Shown: positions 51,218-60,141, counted from the stretch's first letter. The stretch: 64,000 nucleotides of DNA from Caproicibacterium amylolyticum (GCF_014467055.1 NZ_CP060696.1:2790001-2854000); one strand, 5' to 3'. Notes: generated by a model not told the origin, from the sequence alone. Numbers and translations are program-made.

Positions 51218-51549
51218 GGAATCCTCCGAAACACAAATGCTTCATCATGTAGAAACGGCGCGGCCGCGGCAAACGCGTCCCGCCAGATTTTGTGTGCGCT
51301 GTCCTGCGCGTGACCGCCCTCAAAGCGCACATCTCCGGCAGTAAAGCCGCCGTCCGGCTCCGTCAGAGAAAGCTGCCAGTTCACCAGCGCCGCTGCTGCA
51401 GCTTCCAGTAAATTGTCCCCGCCCGGCTGGGCGCGTTTTGCCTCTATCCGCTGTACAGCATCCTGCACCAGCGGCAGATATGCAGACTGCTGTTGTGTGG
51501 AAACCTCCCGCAGCAGCCGCAGCCTTGCCCATACATTTTCTGTTTCCAT
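51214..51549 (-). CDS. Head-tail connector (XkdH/gp6-like)
   Basis: A protein of 111 residues, highly helical, starting METENVWARLRLLREVSTQQ with QDAVQRIEAKRAQPGGDNLL. Helical connector proteins of about this length follow capsid genes in this phage type. GAGGAGG precedes the ATG. The 310-base gap before it, holding repeat R3, is the only long gap of the operon. Confidence 0.6.
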   Translation of the reverse strand: METENVWARLRLLREVSTQQQSAYLPLVQDAVQRIEAKRAQPGGDNLLEAAAAALVNWQLSLTEPDGGFTAGDVRFEGGHAQDSAHKIWRDAFAAAAPFLHDEAFVFRRIP

Positions 51550-51859
51550 AGTCCTCCTCTATTGCCCACCCCAGCCCCGCGGCCAATGTGCCGCTCTAAA
51601 TTACAAAACGAAAGGTGTTTTTTCAAGCCAGGTTCTCAAAATTTTTCTTTTGTCAGCATCTGCAAAGACGGCTTTAAGGCAGTTTCCGTGCGGCGTGGCT
51701 TCACCGCCGCCAGGCAATGCCGCTGTGTACTGATTCTTCGTACCAAAGGCTTTACGGTTAAGAGAAAGACCGCGGGCGCTGCCCACACCTGCATCCTTGT
51801 GAACATACCCCATTCGGGGCACGCGAGGCTGGCGAAAACTTTACTTCCAAATTCTGCTT
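51550..51859. repeat. Gap inside the phage operon with dispersed repeat R3
   Basis: 310 bases between capsid and connector genes. On the minus strand 51748-51789 reads GGTGTGGGCAGCGCCCGCGG, then TCTTTCTCTTAACCGTAAAG, closely matching the core of R1 near 41406-41454. A 73-codon minus frame crosses it, but the match to repeats elsewhere and the lack of a ribosome binding site argue against a gene. Confidence 0.55.
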
Positions 51860-52867
51860 TTACGCCGTATACCCCAGTACTTTCACTGCGCCGCTGAAGA
51901 TTTTCGTAAAACCGGCAATCGTGCTGATGGATGCACGCTCCAACTGGCGGTCAATCAGCTTGTCGTATTCCGTCTGCACATCGCCCGCCTGCACCATTTC
52001 CAACGCACAGGTGTGGTCAATGCCAATCAGCTTTCCGTCCGGAACATCCGGTACATGCAGCAACTGTGCACCCATCGGTGCAACCAGCTTGCCGGTGCCC
52101 TGAAAATTCAGTCCGGCCTGTGCGTCCCGCATTTCCGCCAGCCCCAGCACCTGCTGCACCGCCGCCGTACCGCCCAGCAAGCAGTTCATGCGGTAGGGTG
52201 CCAGCTTGCCCCAAACCTGCAGCAGGTCCTTATAAGTAACTGCACCGGCGGCGGTCACTTCTTCTGCCTTGTCAGTGCCGTCGTCGCCGTTCAGCAGCAC
52301 CTGCACCGCGTCACCCATCTGTGCGCGGGCAATGTACGCGCCAATCTGCCGAAGCGTAACTGTAAACAAATCCAAATGCTGAAAGCGCAGCGCTTCGTAG
52401 CTTGCCACCAGCATACGGCCGCGCTTATGCAGCTGCACCAAGTGGTCCTGTGTGCGCACCACTGTCTGTGGAATTGCCGCGCCTTCTGCCACGGTTTTCA
52501 GCTTCTTTTCCTCCTCCAGCGGCGTGCTGGTAATGGTGCGGTAGTCCATTCCCTCCACCTGCGTGGTGGTTGCCACAATACTCGGCAGCAGGTTCTCCTG
52601 TTCCATGCCCTGCCGCACCGCACGGCAGATGTATTCCGGAAACAGCGCGGCGCTGTCCCCGGTCTGGAAGAATTTTTCCACGCGGTCACTGCCGCGTCCG
52701 CTGACGTGAATGTCAAAACGCTTCAGCTGGCGCTGATAAGCATCCAACCCCTCCAGCGGTGTGCCGCGGTAATTTTCGGAATTGTCCAGTGCCTCCAGTA
52801 CCTGTGAAAAATTCTTTCCGGTGCCGTACATGCCCTTTTCCAAATGAATGTTTTCATAAAATGCCAT
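51860..52867 (-). CDS. Major capsid protein, HK97-like
   Basis: A protein of 335 residues starting MAFYENIHLEKGMYGTGKNF. The features of the HK97-fold capsid of the PBSX type are present: LPSIVATTTQVEGMDYRTIT, RGRMLVASYEALRFQHLDLF (spine helix), and C-terminal LIDRQLERASISTIAGFTKI. The scaffold is probably part of the protease. The length is standard, the frame is intact, and the codon usage is like the host. Confidence 0.82.
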   Translation of the reverse strand: MAFYENIHLEKGMYGTGKNFSQVLEALDNSENYRGTPLEGLDAYQRQLKRFDIHVSGRGSDRVEKFFQTGDSAALFPEYICRAVRQGMEQENLLPSIVATTTQVEGMDYRTITSTPLEEEKKLKTVAEGAAIPQTVVRTQDHLVQLHKRGRMLVASYEALRFQHLDLFTVTLRQIGAYIARAQMGDAVQVLLNGDDGTDKAEEVTAAGAVTYKDLLQVWGKLAPYRMNCLLGGTAAVQQVLGLAEMRDAQAGLNFQGTGKLVAPMGAQLLHVPDVPDGKLIGIDHTCALEMVQAGDVQTEYDKLIDRQLERASISTIAGFTKIFSGAVKVLGYTA

Positions 52868-52881
52868 CTAAAAATCCCTCC

Positions 52882-53220
52882 TTACAGAATAAAACCAATG
52901 TTTGTGCTGTCCGCGTCCACCACCAACCGCTGAAGTCCGGCACTGCCCGACGCGGCAGCTTTCACTTTGCCGTCCGCGTCAGCGGTCAGCACCTGATACC
53001 CCACCGCGGGCTTAGTGCCGCTGTATGGCAGGGAAACGTAGCCCGCCAGCTGTACCGCCGCAAAGCCGTCCCGCCACGAAAGCGCCACCCCGCAGAAAGT
53101 GCCGCCTGCCGCTGATACCGTGCCGCTGTCCGTCACCATCACTGGCGTGCCCGGCAAAAGCTTTGTTTCGCAGCGGAAAGTCGCCGTGTTCTCTGCGTAC
53201 CCGTTCATTGCTGTTTCCAT
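52882..53220 (-). CDS. Capsid decoration/stabilising protein
   Basis: A protein of 112 residues, beta-rich: ENTATFRCETKLLPGTPVMV, TVSAAGGTFCGVALSWRDGF, QLAGYVSLPYSG. This is the pattern of DUF2190-like head proteins that decorate the capsid. GGAGG precedes the ATG. It precedes the capsid gene as in many siphophages and myophages of Firmicutes. Confidence 0.65.
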   Translation of the reverse strand: METAMNGYAENTATFRCETKLLPGTPVMVTDSGTVSAAGGTFCGVALSWRDGFAAVQLAGYVSLPYSGTKPAVGYQVLTADADGKVKAAASGSAGLQRLVVDADSTNIGFIL

Positions 53221-53304
53221 AAAAAATTCCTCCTCGTACCCAATAAATTATTAGTACAAACTGTATATACACTTGTAATAAAACAATTTGTATATTTTCT
53301 CAGC

Positions 53305-54180
53305 TTATATGCGGAATCCATCGTCTGCCGCATCGGCCACATCTCTTTCCGGCACTAACTGCGGCTGCAGCGGCACCACGCGCCCTGCCGCTTTTTTCAA
53401 GCTCTTTTCCACCTGCTCCAGTTCCTCCGGTGCAAGGCATTCTGCCATTTTCCGCGCCGCTTCCGCCGGTACTCCCGGGCAGGCAACCGCAAAATATTTG
53501 GCCGTTTCGCCCAGCAGCAGGTTTTTCCATCTTCTTCCCCATTCCGCTTCTTCCGGCTGTTCTGAGGAAGTACAGGTACGGCAGCTTTTTGTCACACCTG
53601 CTTCCCGCTGTGCAGGCACCGCAACGAAGCTCCATTCATATGCGTCCTGCGGGTCGCCCAGCACCGTACAGCAAATCTGCCCCTGATAGTTCTGTCCGTT
53701 TTGGTGGCCGCAGTCTTTTTCGCGCCGGTCTGTTCCGCAGATGGAGCACACCGCACTCCCCATACTGCATCCAACGCTGACCTCCTTTTTAATGCCACTG
53801 TCAATTTCCAGAATCAGGTCTTCATTGCCCTGCGTGTGCGGCATATAAGCTTTCGCTACCAGGCGCGCGTACGGCTCCCCGCAGGAAGTCCGGCGGTTTT
53901 GGTCGAGCTCCACCGCGGTGTCATAGATGCGTGCGCTCTGCGTTTTCGCGTCCATGCTATGATTGAAAATTCCGCTTTTGCCGAGGAACAACTCTGCCAA
54001 TCCGTACAGTGCCTGTGACGCAAAGCGTTCTCCGTCGCGGTCCACTTCGTTGTCGCACAGCACCACCTTAAAGGTGTACACTTCCTCGGCCGTAAACGGA
54101 CGGCGCGTAAAACGGTTAATTTGCTCCAAATCCCCCGCTTCCGGTTTCAGTGCGCTTTTCAGTACATATCCACTTTGCAA
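53305..54180 (-). CDS. Prohead protease (XkdF-like)
   Basis: About 291 residues from a TTG with AAAGGAG eight bases upstream, because no ATG fits. The maturation protease features are His in GKSGIFNHSMDAKTQ and Ser in SGIKKEVSVGCSM. A Cys/His stretch (CSICGTDRREKDCGHQNG), probably a zinc knuckle usual in this phage protease family, is followed by DAYEWSFVAVPAQREAGVTK. The C-terminal part probably serves as scaffold. It lies between portal and decoration genes. Confidence 0.78.
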   Translation of the reverse strand: MQSGYVLKSALKPEAGDLEQINRFTRRPFTAEEVYTFKVVLCDNEVDRDGERFASQALYGLAELFLGKSGIFNHSMDAKTQSARIYDTAVELDQNRRTSCGEPYARLVAKAYMPHTQGNEDLILEIDSGIKKEVSVGCSMGSAVCSICGTDRREKDCGHQNGQNYQGQICCTVLGDPQDAYEWSFVAVPAQREAGVTKSCRTCTSSEQPEEAEWGRRWKNLLLGETAKYFAVACPGVPAEAARKMAECLAPEELEQVEKSLKKAAGRVVPLQPQLVPERDVADAADDGFRI

Positions 54181-54185
54181 TTCGA

Positions 54186-55334
54186 TTACTCCTTTCGCAG
54201 TTCCCTGCGCAGTTTTTCCGCCTGCAGCTGCGTGAGCTCCGCTTTTGCGTTGGTCAGCGCGGCATTGGCAAGTTCGGTCTTGTCCTGCAGTGTCACATCG
54301 TTCCACACAATGTCAAACGGCATGCTGCTCCCATTTAAGCGCAGCCACAGGGAACAAATTCGGTCAATCACCGGGTTGAGCAGTCTGCGGTAAGCTTCCA
54401 GTTCACTGGTCAGAATGTCTGACTGCTGGCTGCTCATCCGCTCGGTGCTGGACCAAGAAAGCCCCAGCAAAAACGGCGGAATCCCCAGCTTCGCAACAAT
54501 CTGCTCCAACATCTGCCGCACCGGAATATCACTGTTCAGAATCTGATTGTCCGCGCCGATTGCTTTAATTTCCACGTCCCCAACCGCCACAAAATCACTT
54601 TTGCTGCCGGGGCGCATGGCGCGGCTCCACTCCTGTGCCATCTGCTGCGCGTGCTCCGCCGCAAACGCGCGGTCATCCACACCGGGGCGGCAAGTCACGG
54701 CAAAGCGCACATTTCCCACGCGCTCCCAGTTCACGCCGATTGTGTGAAAAATCTTGATCAAAATATCGCTGACAAAGGAAAGTCCCTGCAGCACACTGGT
54801 ACCCTTCGCGCTGCCCGGCGCCGGATTCAGCGCTGTGTGAAACACCAGTTCCGGGTATTGTACCGGCTTGCTGCCGCCCACACACCGGCGGCGGATTTCC
54901 ACCTCCAACGGGGACTTCACCCGCAGTTCCACGTTCTCTAAAGAAGCATTGTAAAGTGCTTTTAGTTCGCCGTTCTGCACCACTGCTTCGCCAACGGCAT
55001 TGCCGTACGTCAAAAGCTGGTCAAGATATGCAGTCACAAAAGACTGGATTCCTGCACCGCCCGCACCCACCGGCACCGTGTGCAAGAACACATTCAGCCT
55101 GTCCTGCGTATTTTTGTCAGCACATTCCACATGGAACTTGCCCAGCAGCCGCACCAGTTTGTCCAATGCCGCGTCAATGATGGGTACTGCTTCGCGCAGC
55201 TGCCGGTAAAGCCGGAATTCGCCTGCTTCCAGCGGCACATAGCGGCGTACCGCTTCAAAGGGCAGTTCCTGCGAGCCGGTCTGCACTGCCAGCGCGCCGC
55301 CCGCCGGTTCCTTTCGTTTTCTCCATTTCTGCAT
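54186..55334 (-). CDS. Phage portal protein (XkdE/PBSX-like)
   Basis: Forms the ring through which DNA enters the head. 382 residues. The family segments are FVTAYLDQLLTYGNAVGEAV, PGSAKGTSVLQGLSFVSDIL, LGIPPFLLGLSWSSTERMSS and the C-terminal helices (QDKTELANAALTNAKAELTQ). Its length is about that of PBSX portals (somewhat shorter than 450). The frame is intact and followed immediately by the protease gene. Confidence 0.88.
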   Translation of the reverse strand: MQKWRKRKEPAGGALAVQTGSQELPFEAVRRYVPLEAGEFRLYRQLREAVPIIDAALDKLVRLLGKFHVECADKNTQDRLNVFLHTVPVGAGGAGIQSFVTAYLDQLLTYGNAVGEAVVQNGELKALYNASLENVELRVKSPLEVEIRRRCVGGSKPVQYPELVFHTALNPAPGSAKGTSVLQGLSFVSDILIKIFHTIGVNWERVGNVRFAVTCRPGVDDRAFAAEHAQQMAQEWSRAMRPGSKSDFVAVGDVEIKAIGADNQILNSDIPVRQMLEQIVAKLGIPPFLLGLSWSSTERMSSQQSDILTSELEAYRRLLNPVIDRICSLWLRLNGSSMPFDIVWNDVTLQDKTELANAALTNAKAELTQLQAEKLRRELRKE

Positions 55335-55362
55335 TTCTTCCTCCCAAATTCTCCGGATGGCC

Positions 55363-56598
55363 CTAACCCCCGCGCGTCACTACCGCCGCCGCAAAACCGC
55401 CCCTGTTTTCCAGCAGTGTCGAAACAAAGTACCGCAGATCATCCATGGCGTGGTCGTTTTCCTTGACGGGTGCTTCCTTGCCGTCCTGCCAGCGGTAAAG
55501 AGAAAATTCCCGCCAAATATCCCGGCAGTTCCGGCAGATCCGCACCCGTCCTTCTTTCAGCGCCAGCCCGGTACGGCGAATACCCTGCAGCACATCATTC
55601 TGCGCCGGCACTACGGCAAACCTGCCGTGCCGCCGAATTGTTTCCATAAAGCTCGCCGCAGAAGGGTCGGCCACCACGCGGGTAATCCGTTTTCCGCGGC
55701 AAAGCTCTTCCAACCCGCGGTAGTGTTCCTCATCCGTGCGCGAGCCGCTTTTTCGTCCGTCGTAGTAATATTCATCCACACGGTACCAAACGTTTCCGCT
55801 TTTTCCCCACAAGCCGAAAGAACTCGGGTTCTGTGTGCCATAGTCGCAGCTGACCGCATATTCCGTGCAGGCTTCCGGCACATCCGCCGCCAGTGCCGCC
55901 GTCATAAACGGGTAAATCAATCCCTCCGCTGCCACCCACCTGCCCAGCACATACCGTTCGTAAAATGTGCCGGTGTAAAGACTTCGGTAGCGTGCCCGCA
56001 TTTTAGCGGAAAGGCCGGGGTTGTCCTCCATGGTAAAGTGCAGATACAGCGCGTTTTTTGCAGCCGCCCCCTGAATCCATTCCCGGTAAAACCAATGTCC
56101 GGGATTTTCCGGATTGCAGTTAAACCAAAAGCGGCTTCCCTCTACACTGCACCGCGCCAGTGCCTGCTGCACAAACTCCTGCGGCATCAGCGCCGCTTCG
56201 TCAAACAAAACGCCAGCCAACGTGATTCCTTGAATCAGAGCCGCACTGCCAGCATCCCTGCCGCCAAAAAGATAAAACCGGTTTTGGTGCTGTCCCGCTG
56301 TCACCAACAGCAGGCTTTCTCCGTTTTTCAGTTCACAGCAAAAGCCCGCCGCGGTAAGCGCCGGCAGCAGCGTGGTAATCAGATTTCGCCGCAGGGAACG
56401 CACGGTTTTTCCGCAAACTGCAAAACTGCGCTCCTGAAAATTCGCCATCGCCCAGCAAACAAAGCCCAGCCCCATGCAAAGTGTTTTTCCGCTGCGCACC
56501 GCGCCGTCACAAATCAGCGCGTCATAGGCAGCGTCCGCGCTATCCGGGCACCACCAGCTCATGGCACGCAGCTGCTTCCTGCTAAACTGCATCCGCAC
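55363..56598 (-). CDS. Terminase large subunit, PBSX (XtmB) family
   Basis: The packaging motor and nuclease, 411 residues. Walker A-like motif is DGAVRSGKT near residue 30, Walker B is VLFDEAALMP near residue 140, and the nuclease domain shows YAVSCDYGTQNPSSFGLWGK and VVADPSAASFMETIRRHGRF with the acidic residues in place. The frame is unbroken. It is different in family from the partial terminase at 1-298, showing that the two phage regions are unrelated. Confidence 0.92.
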   Translation of the reverse strand: MRMQFSRKQLRAMSWWCPDSADAAYDALICDGAVRSGKTLCMGLGFVCWAMANFQERSFAVCGKTVRSLRRNLITTLLPALTAAGFCCELKNGESLLLVTAGQHQNRFYLFGGRDAGSAALIQGITLAGVLFDEAALMPQEFVQQALARCSVEGSRFWFNCNPENPGHWFYREWIQGAAAKNALYLHFTMEDNPGLSAKMRARYRSLYTGTFYERYVLGRWVAAEGLIYPFMTAALAADVPEACTEYAVSCDYGTQNPSSFGLWGKSGNVWYRVDEYYYDGRKSGSRTDEEHYRGLEELCRGKRITRVVADPSAASFMETIRRHGRFAVVPAQNDVLQGIRRTGLALKEGRVRICRNCRDIWREFSLYRWQDGKEAPVKENDHAMDDLRYFVSTLLENRGGFAAAVVTRGG

Positions 56599-56890
56599 CG
56601 CCGTACTGCGCGGTTTCCTTCACCGCCTGCGCCGATTGGTTCAGCGCCGCAAACAGCGGCTGCACGCTGTCCTCCCCGCCCAGCTGTGCCAGCATTTGCG
56701 CGGCCTTCAGCCGGTCGGCAAACTTGATTTCCACTCCTTTGTCGTTTCTCTTCACCTCCGCCACGCAGTAAAGGTCCAGTTTTTTTAGGCACTCCGGCTC
56801 CTGTGGCTCAAACAGCAGCCGTACTGCGTCGTTGATTCTCCCGCGTGCCAGTTTGCGGCAAACGCGCAGCGCTTCGTTTCGCGTATCCAT
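56582..56890 (-). CDS. Small terminase-like protein, first gene of the phage operon
   Basis: A protein of 102 residues starting MDTRNEALRVCRKLARGRIN with GAGGGAG upstream; the frame reaches to 56953 without better support. It contains DAVRLLFEPQEPECLKKLDL and is mostly helical. Its position before the large terminase and its size fit a small terminase subunit, but the sequence does not resemble the usual XtmA helix-turn-helix strongly. It overlaps the large subunit gene by 17 bases. Confidence 0.55.
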   Translation of the reverse strand: MDTRNEALRVCRKLARGRINDAVRLLFEPQEPECLKKLDLYCVAEVKRNDKGVEIKFADRLKAAQMLAQLGGEDSVQPLFAALNQSAQAVKETAQYGGADAV

Positions 56891-56953
56891 CTTCTCCCTC
56901 GTTTCCGCAGGCTGTTTTTTGTCTGCCTGCAAACCCCCGCACGGCAAGGGCAT

Positions 56954-57050
56954 AAATTAGCTTCAAAAGGCTAATTTAATAAAAAGCATAAAAAATTGCG
57001 CTAAAAAGTAGTGGCAGACCCCGTTTTTTCCACTGCTTTTGGCGCAATTT
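56954..57050 (-). promoter_or_regulatory. Leader of the phage operon with two hairpins
   Basis: A palindrome AAATTAGC / GCTAATTT is at 56954-56977. A long imperfect hairpin is at 56993-57050, where AAATTGCGC and the TAGTGG part pair with CCACTG and GGCGCAATTT. On the minus strand the long hairpin is followed by TTTTTT, so it has the form of a terminator placed just before the first gene. It may block read-through into the operon or act as an attenuator. Confidence 0.5.
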
Positions 57051-57173
57051 CAATTTTTCTGGATGATGTAATTTTAAATACTATATAAATTAATCTTTAT
57101 TACTTTTTGTCCTTGCTTTTTATGTCAGCAAATGCTACTATAATAAAAACACATGGAACGAAGGAGCAAAACC

Positions 57174-58046
57174 ATGAACGATTATGTAATTATCACCGAC
57201 TCCAGCTGCGACCTTCCGGCGGAGCTGGCGCAGGCTTTAAATATTACCGTGCTGCCGTTGACCTTTCGGCTCAACAACACTGATTATAAAAATCTGCTGG
57301 ATGGCAGCAATATGTCTTTTGAAGAATTCTATTTGCACATTCGGGACGGCATTCCCTGCACTACTAACGCAGTCAATGTAGAGGATTTCAAAGCCGCGGT
57401 GGAACCAGTTTTAAGAAGTGGAAAAGATGTGCTGTGCATCTGCTTTTCCTCCGGCCTTTCCGCCACATGGAACGCAGCAAAGCTTGCCTGTGAGGATATT
57501 TCCGCGCAGTATCCACAGCGTACGCTGCGGGTAGTGGACACGCTTGCGGCTTCTCTTGGTGAAGGTCTTTTGGTCTATTATGCTGCACAAAAACAAAAAG
57601 CCGGCGAATCCCTGCAGGAAGTAACCGACTGGCTGGAACAAAACAAGCTGCACCTCTGCCACTGGTTCACGGTGGATGACCTGCAGCACCTCAAGCGCGG
57701 CGGGCGCATCAGCTCCGCGACCGCACTGTTCGGCACCATGCTGGGCATCAAGCCGGTCATGCATATGGACAATGAGGGCCACCTCATCAATGTCAGCAAA
57801 GCGCGCGGCCGCCGTTCCGCCTTAGACGCACTGGTAGACCACATGGAGCAAACCGCGATTGATCCCAAAAATCAAATTGTATTTATCAGCCACGCTGATT
57901 CCAGACAAGACGCCGAATACGTTGCACGGCAGGTCAAAAAGCGCCTTAATGTTAAGGAAGTCCTCATCAATTTTGTCGGCCCGGTCATCGGTGCGCACGC
58001 CGGCCCCGGCACGATTGCTTTGTTCTTTCTGGGAAAAGAACGCTGA
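57174..58046 (+). CDS. DegV family fatty acid-binding protein
   Basis: A cytoplasmic protein that binds fatty acids, delivering them to fatty acid kinase in related bacteria. 290 residues from the ATG with GAAGGAG upstream. Features: the start YVIITDSSCDLPAELAQALN, then GIPCTTNAVNVEDFKAAVEP, FSSGLSATWNAAKLACEDIS, KRGGRISSATALFGTMLGIK and C-terminal VGPVIGAHAGPGTIALFFLG, all standard for DegV. It marks the right border of the phage-derived operon. Confidence 0.93.
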   Translation: MNDYVIITDSSCDLPAELAQALNITVLPLTFRLNNTDYKNLLDGSNMSFEEFYLHIRDGIPCTTNAVNVEDFKAAVEPVLRSGKDVLCICFSSGLSATWNAAKLACEDISAQYPQRTLRVVDTLAASLGEGLLVYYAAQKQKAGESLQEVTDWLEQNKLHLCHWFTVDDLQHLKRGGRISSATALFGTMLGIKPVMHMDNEGHLINVSKARGRRSALDALVDHMEQTAIDPKNQIVFISHADSRQDAEYVARQVKKRLNVKEVLINFVGPVIGAHAGPGTIALFFLGKER

Positions 58047-58107
58047 AAGCACATGAATAATGCAACACCAGAACAGTCTGTTGCTGCATCCACTGATTTT
58101 ATAAAGC

Positions 58108-58150
58108 AAAAAAGCCTTGAACTGATTTAACTCGGTTCAAGGCTTTTTTT
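58108..58150. terminator. Terminator after degV
   Basis: A 12-bp stem AAAGCCTTGAAC / GTTCAAGGCTTT followed by TTTT on the plus strand, with an A-run on the other side, so it can act in both directions. Confidence 0.85.
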
Positions 58151-58188
58151 ACAACGTTTTCCGCCATTTGCGTTAATAAAGATTATAT

Positions 58189-58665
58189 TCATTCTGCATT
58201 GTATTGTGCAAGATCCCTACTTAAAGGAAAAGCACTCATAAAACTGTCAACCAAAGATTTTTTCTTGCTCAATAGAAGTGTAAGGGAACTATCCCAAGGA
58301 ACAATCTCAATACTGGCTAACGGATTTTGAAGCGAAAGAGGATTTTCCCAAAAACCCGTATACCCATCTGCATATGGAAGGGGATATTTTTGTACTTCCG
58401 ATAGCGGAATATCTTTTTGAAACCCTGATAGCACAGCCCAAATCCATGGAAAAGAATCCTTCTGAACAATTTCGGTCAGTTCATTCCCTGTCAGCCAACA
58501 ATATTCTTTGTTAAACAAATTTTCTATTTTGGCATCTTGTGCATAACATACACAGTCCGTAACAAGCCAGTTATAATGAGTCTGTTCATTTTTAATGGAG
58601 CGGAACACTTTTCTTAAATCCGTATAGTAGTTTTCGCCCTTATCAAGGATAACACCATATACCAT
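58189..58665 (-). CDS. Unknown protein, possibly DUF2691-like
   Basis: A protein of 158 residues with MVYGVILDKGENYYTDLRKV, HYNWLVTDCVCYAQDAKIEN, GNELTEIVQKDSFPWIWAVL and SLTLLLSKKKSLVDSFMSAF. The pattern of a short alpha/beta protein recalls the DUF2691 family of Firmicutes, but I am not certain. No signal peptide is visible. The AT-rich composition differs from its neighbours and suggests a recently gained gene. Confidence 0.5.
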   Translation of the reverse strand: MVYGVILDKGENYYTDLRKVFRSIKNEQTHYNWLVTDCVCYAQDAKIENLFNKEYCWLTGNELTEIVQKDSFPWIWAVLSGFQKDIPLSEVQKYPLPYADGYTGFWENPLSLQNPLASIEIVPWDSSLTLLLSKKKSLVDSFMSAFPLSRDLAQYNAE

Positions 58666-58695
58666 GGCTGTTGCACCTTTCTCTAAGCCGTTGCT

Positions 58696-60111
58696 TTACG
58701 GCTGCGAAACAGTTTTCTGCGTTTCGCCTTTATCCTCCAACAGCTTGATTTTAACCTGCAGTGTCTTTGCTTTTTTCGTGGAATAAACCTTGGCTGGAAC
58801 CTCATCCCCCGGTTTGTACTTGGAAAGGATTCCGGTCAGGTCGTCCAGTGCAGTGATTTTTTTACCGTCTATCTCATACAGGATGTCGTCTTTCTGCACA
58901 CCGCTGCCATTGAGCGAACTTTCCTGGTCAATCGAAATGATCTGCACGCCGCCGGAAATTTGCAGCATTGCCGCCTCATAGGACGGCACAACCCGGCAAA
59001 TGATTCCAAGCCGAGTCCGGCCCTGCACATAGCCCTTCTGTATCAGTTGATTAATAATGCTGACCGCCTTGCTCATAGGGATTGCAAAGCCCATGCCCTC
59101 GTAGCCGGTCGTTACGATTTTGCAGGAATTGATACCCACTACCTGACCGTATAAATTACAGAGCGGCCCGCCGGAGTTGCCGGGATTGATTGCCGCATCT
59201 GTCTGAATATAAGTCATGCCGTTATCGCTGTGCCCCGCAATCGGTCGGTTCAGTGCAGAAACGTAGCCGCCCGTCAGGCTGTTGCTGTAGTTCATACCGT
59301 CCGGATTGCCGATTGCCAGCACCTGTTCCCCGACTTTCAATTCTTCTGCTTCTCCGAAAGCCGCCGCTGTCAAGCCGGTCGCGCTGATTTTCAGCACTGC
59401 AAGGTCACTGGTTTTATCGTATCCCAAAATGCGTGCATCGTACTGCTTGCTGTCCGAAAGGATTACTGTAACAGTCGTACTGTTCGTATTCCCAATGACA
59501 TGTGAGTTTGTCAGAATCACGCCGTCGCTGCTGGCAACAATGCCGGTTCCCTGACTTTCACTCGGCTTTCCATTGGCAGCAGGAATATTGGCCAGCACAC
59601 CCACCACACTGGGGCTGACTTTTGTGAAAACGGTTTCCGGTGTAAGCGTACTTCCTGCCTTTTTCTGTAAGGTAATTATGCTGTTCGTTTTCTCACCGTT
59701 GTTCGGTATCACATCTTTTGCGCGGGAAACCGTAGTTTCCGAACTGTCGGATGGCTCCTGTGATTCACTGCTCCCAAAGTCTTCACTCTGTCTGGCATCA
59801 TGAATACCAAATCCAATCATCATGCCAACCAGTATCACCAGTAAGGCCAGCAAGATACCAATCAGTACTTTAATCCCTTTGCTCAGCGGTTTGCGCCGGT
59901 ACGGCACCGCCGGATTTCGATAACTTACCGGCGGCCGCCCTGCCGGTAAGTTATCCTGTGCGTTCTGCTGCAGTTGAGGCGGAACTTTTTCACCGCTCTG
60001 CCGGCTGCCATCCGGATACCACTCCTCCGGCTGATACGCCGGCTGTTTCGGTGCTCCGCTTTCCTGTGGATTCTCAGCCGGGCTGCCCTGCTGCGGATCT
60101 TTTTCCTCCAT
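58696..60111 (-). CDS. HtrA/DegP-like membrane-anchored serine protease
   Basis: A quality-control protease facing the outside of the cell. 471 residues. A Pro/Gln-rich cytoplasmic tail (1-75) is followed by one membrane helix (GIKVLIGILLALLVILVGMM). The trypsin-like domain has His in TNSHVIGN (~203), Asp in TSDLAVLKIS (~235), and Ser in INPGNSGGPLCN (~313). One C-terminal PDZ domain ends the protein (GVQKDDILYEIDGKKI). It follows a two-component pair, so stress control by that pair is likely. Confidence 0.93.
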   Translation of the reverse strand: MEEKDPQQGSPAENPQESGAPKQPAYQPEEWYPDGSRQSGEKVPPQLQQNAQDNLPAGRPPVSYRNPAVPYRRKPLSKGIKVLIGILLALLVILVGMMIGFGIHDARQSEDFGSSESQEPSDSSETTVSRAKDVIPNNGEKTNSIITLQKKAGSTLTPETVFTKVSPSVVGVLANIPAANGKPSESQGTGIVASSDGVILTNSHVIGNTNSTTVTVILSDSKQYDARILGYDKTSDLAVLKISATGLTAAAFGEAEELKVGEQVLAIGNPDGMNYSNSLTGGYVSALNRPIAGHSDNGMTYIQTDAAINPGNSGGPLCNLYGQVVGINSCKIVTTGYEGMGFAIPMSKAVSIINQLIQKGYVQGRTRLGIICRVVPSYEAAMLQISGGVQIISIDQESSLNGSGVQKDDILYEIDGKKITALDDLTGILSKYKPGDEVPAKVYSTKKAKTLQVKIKLLEDKGETQKTVSQP

Positions 60112-60141
60112 CCAGTATTCCCCCTGTTTTCAAGCGGCTTT

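Noticed and set aside
51601..51822. A 73-codon minus-strand frame between capsid and connector genes
   Set aside because: It overlaps a dispersed repeat that occurs in non-coding places elsewhere and has no ribosome binding site, so it is treated as repeat sequence.
53305..54180. The Cys/His stretch of the phage protease as a novel zinc domain
   Set aside because: Similar Cys-rich inserts are usual in prohead proteases of related Clostridia prophages, so it is not considered new.
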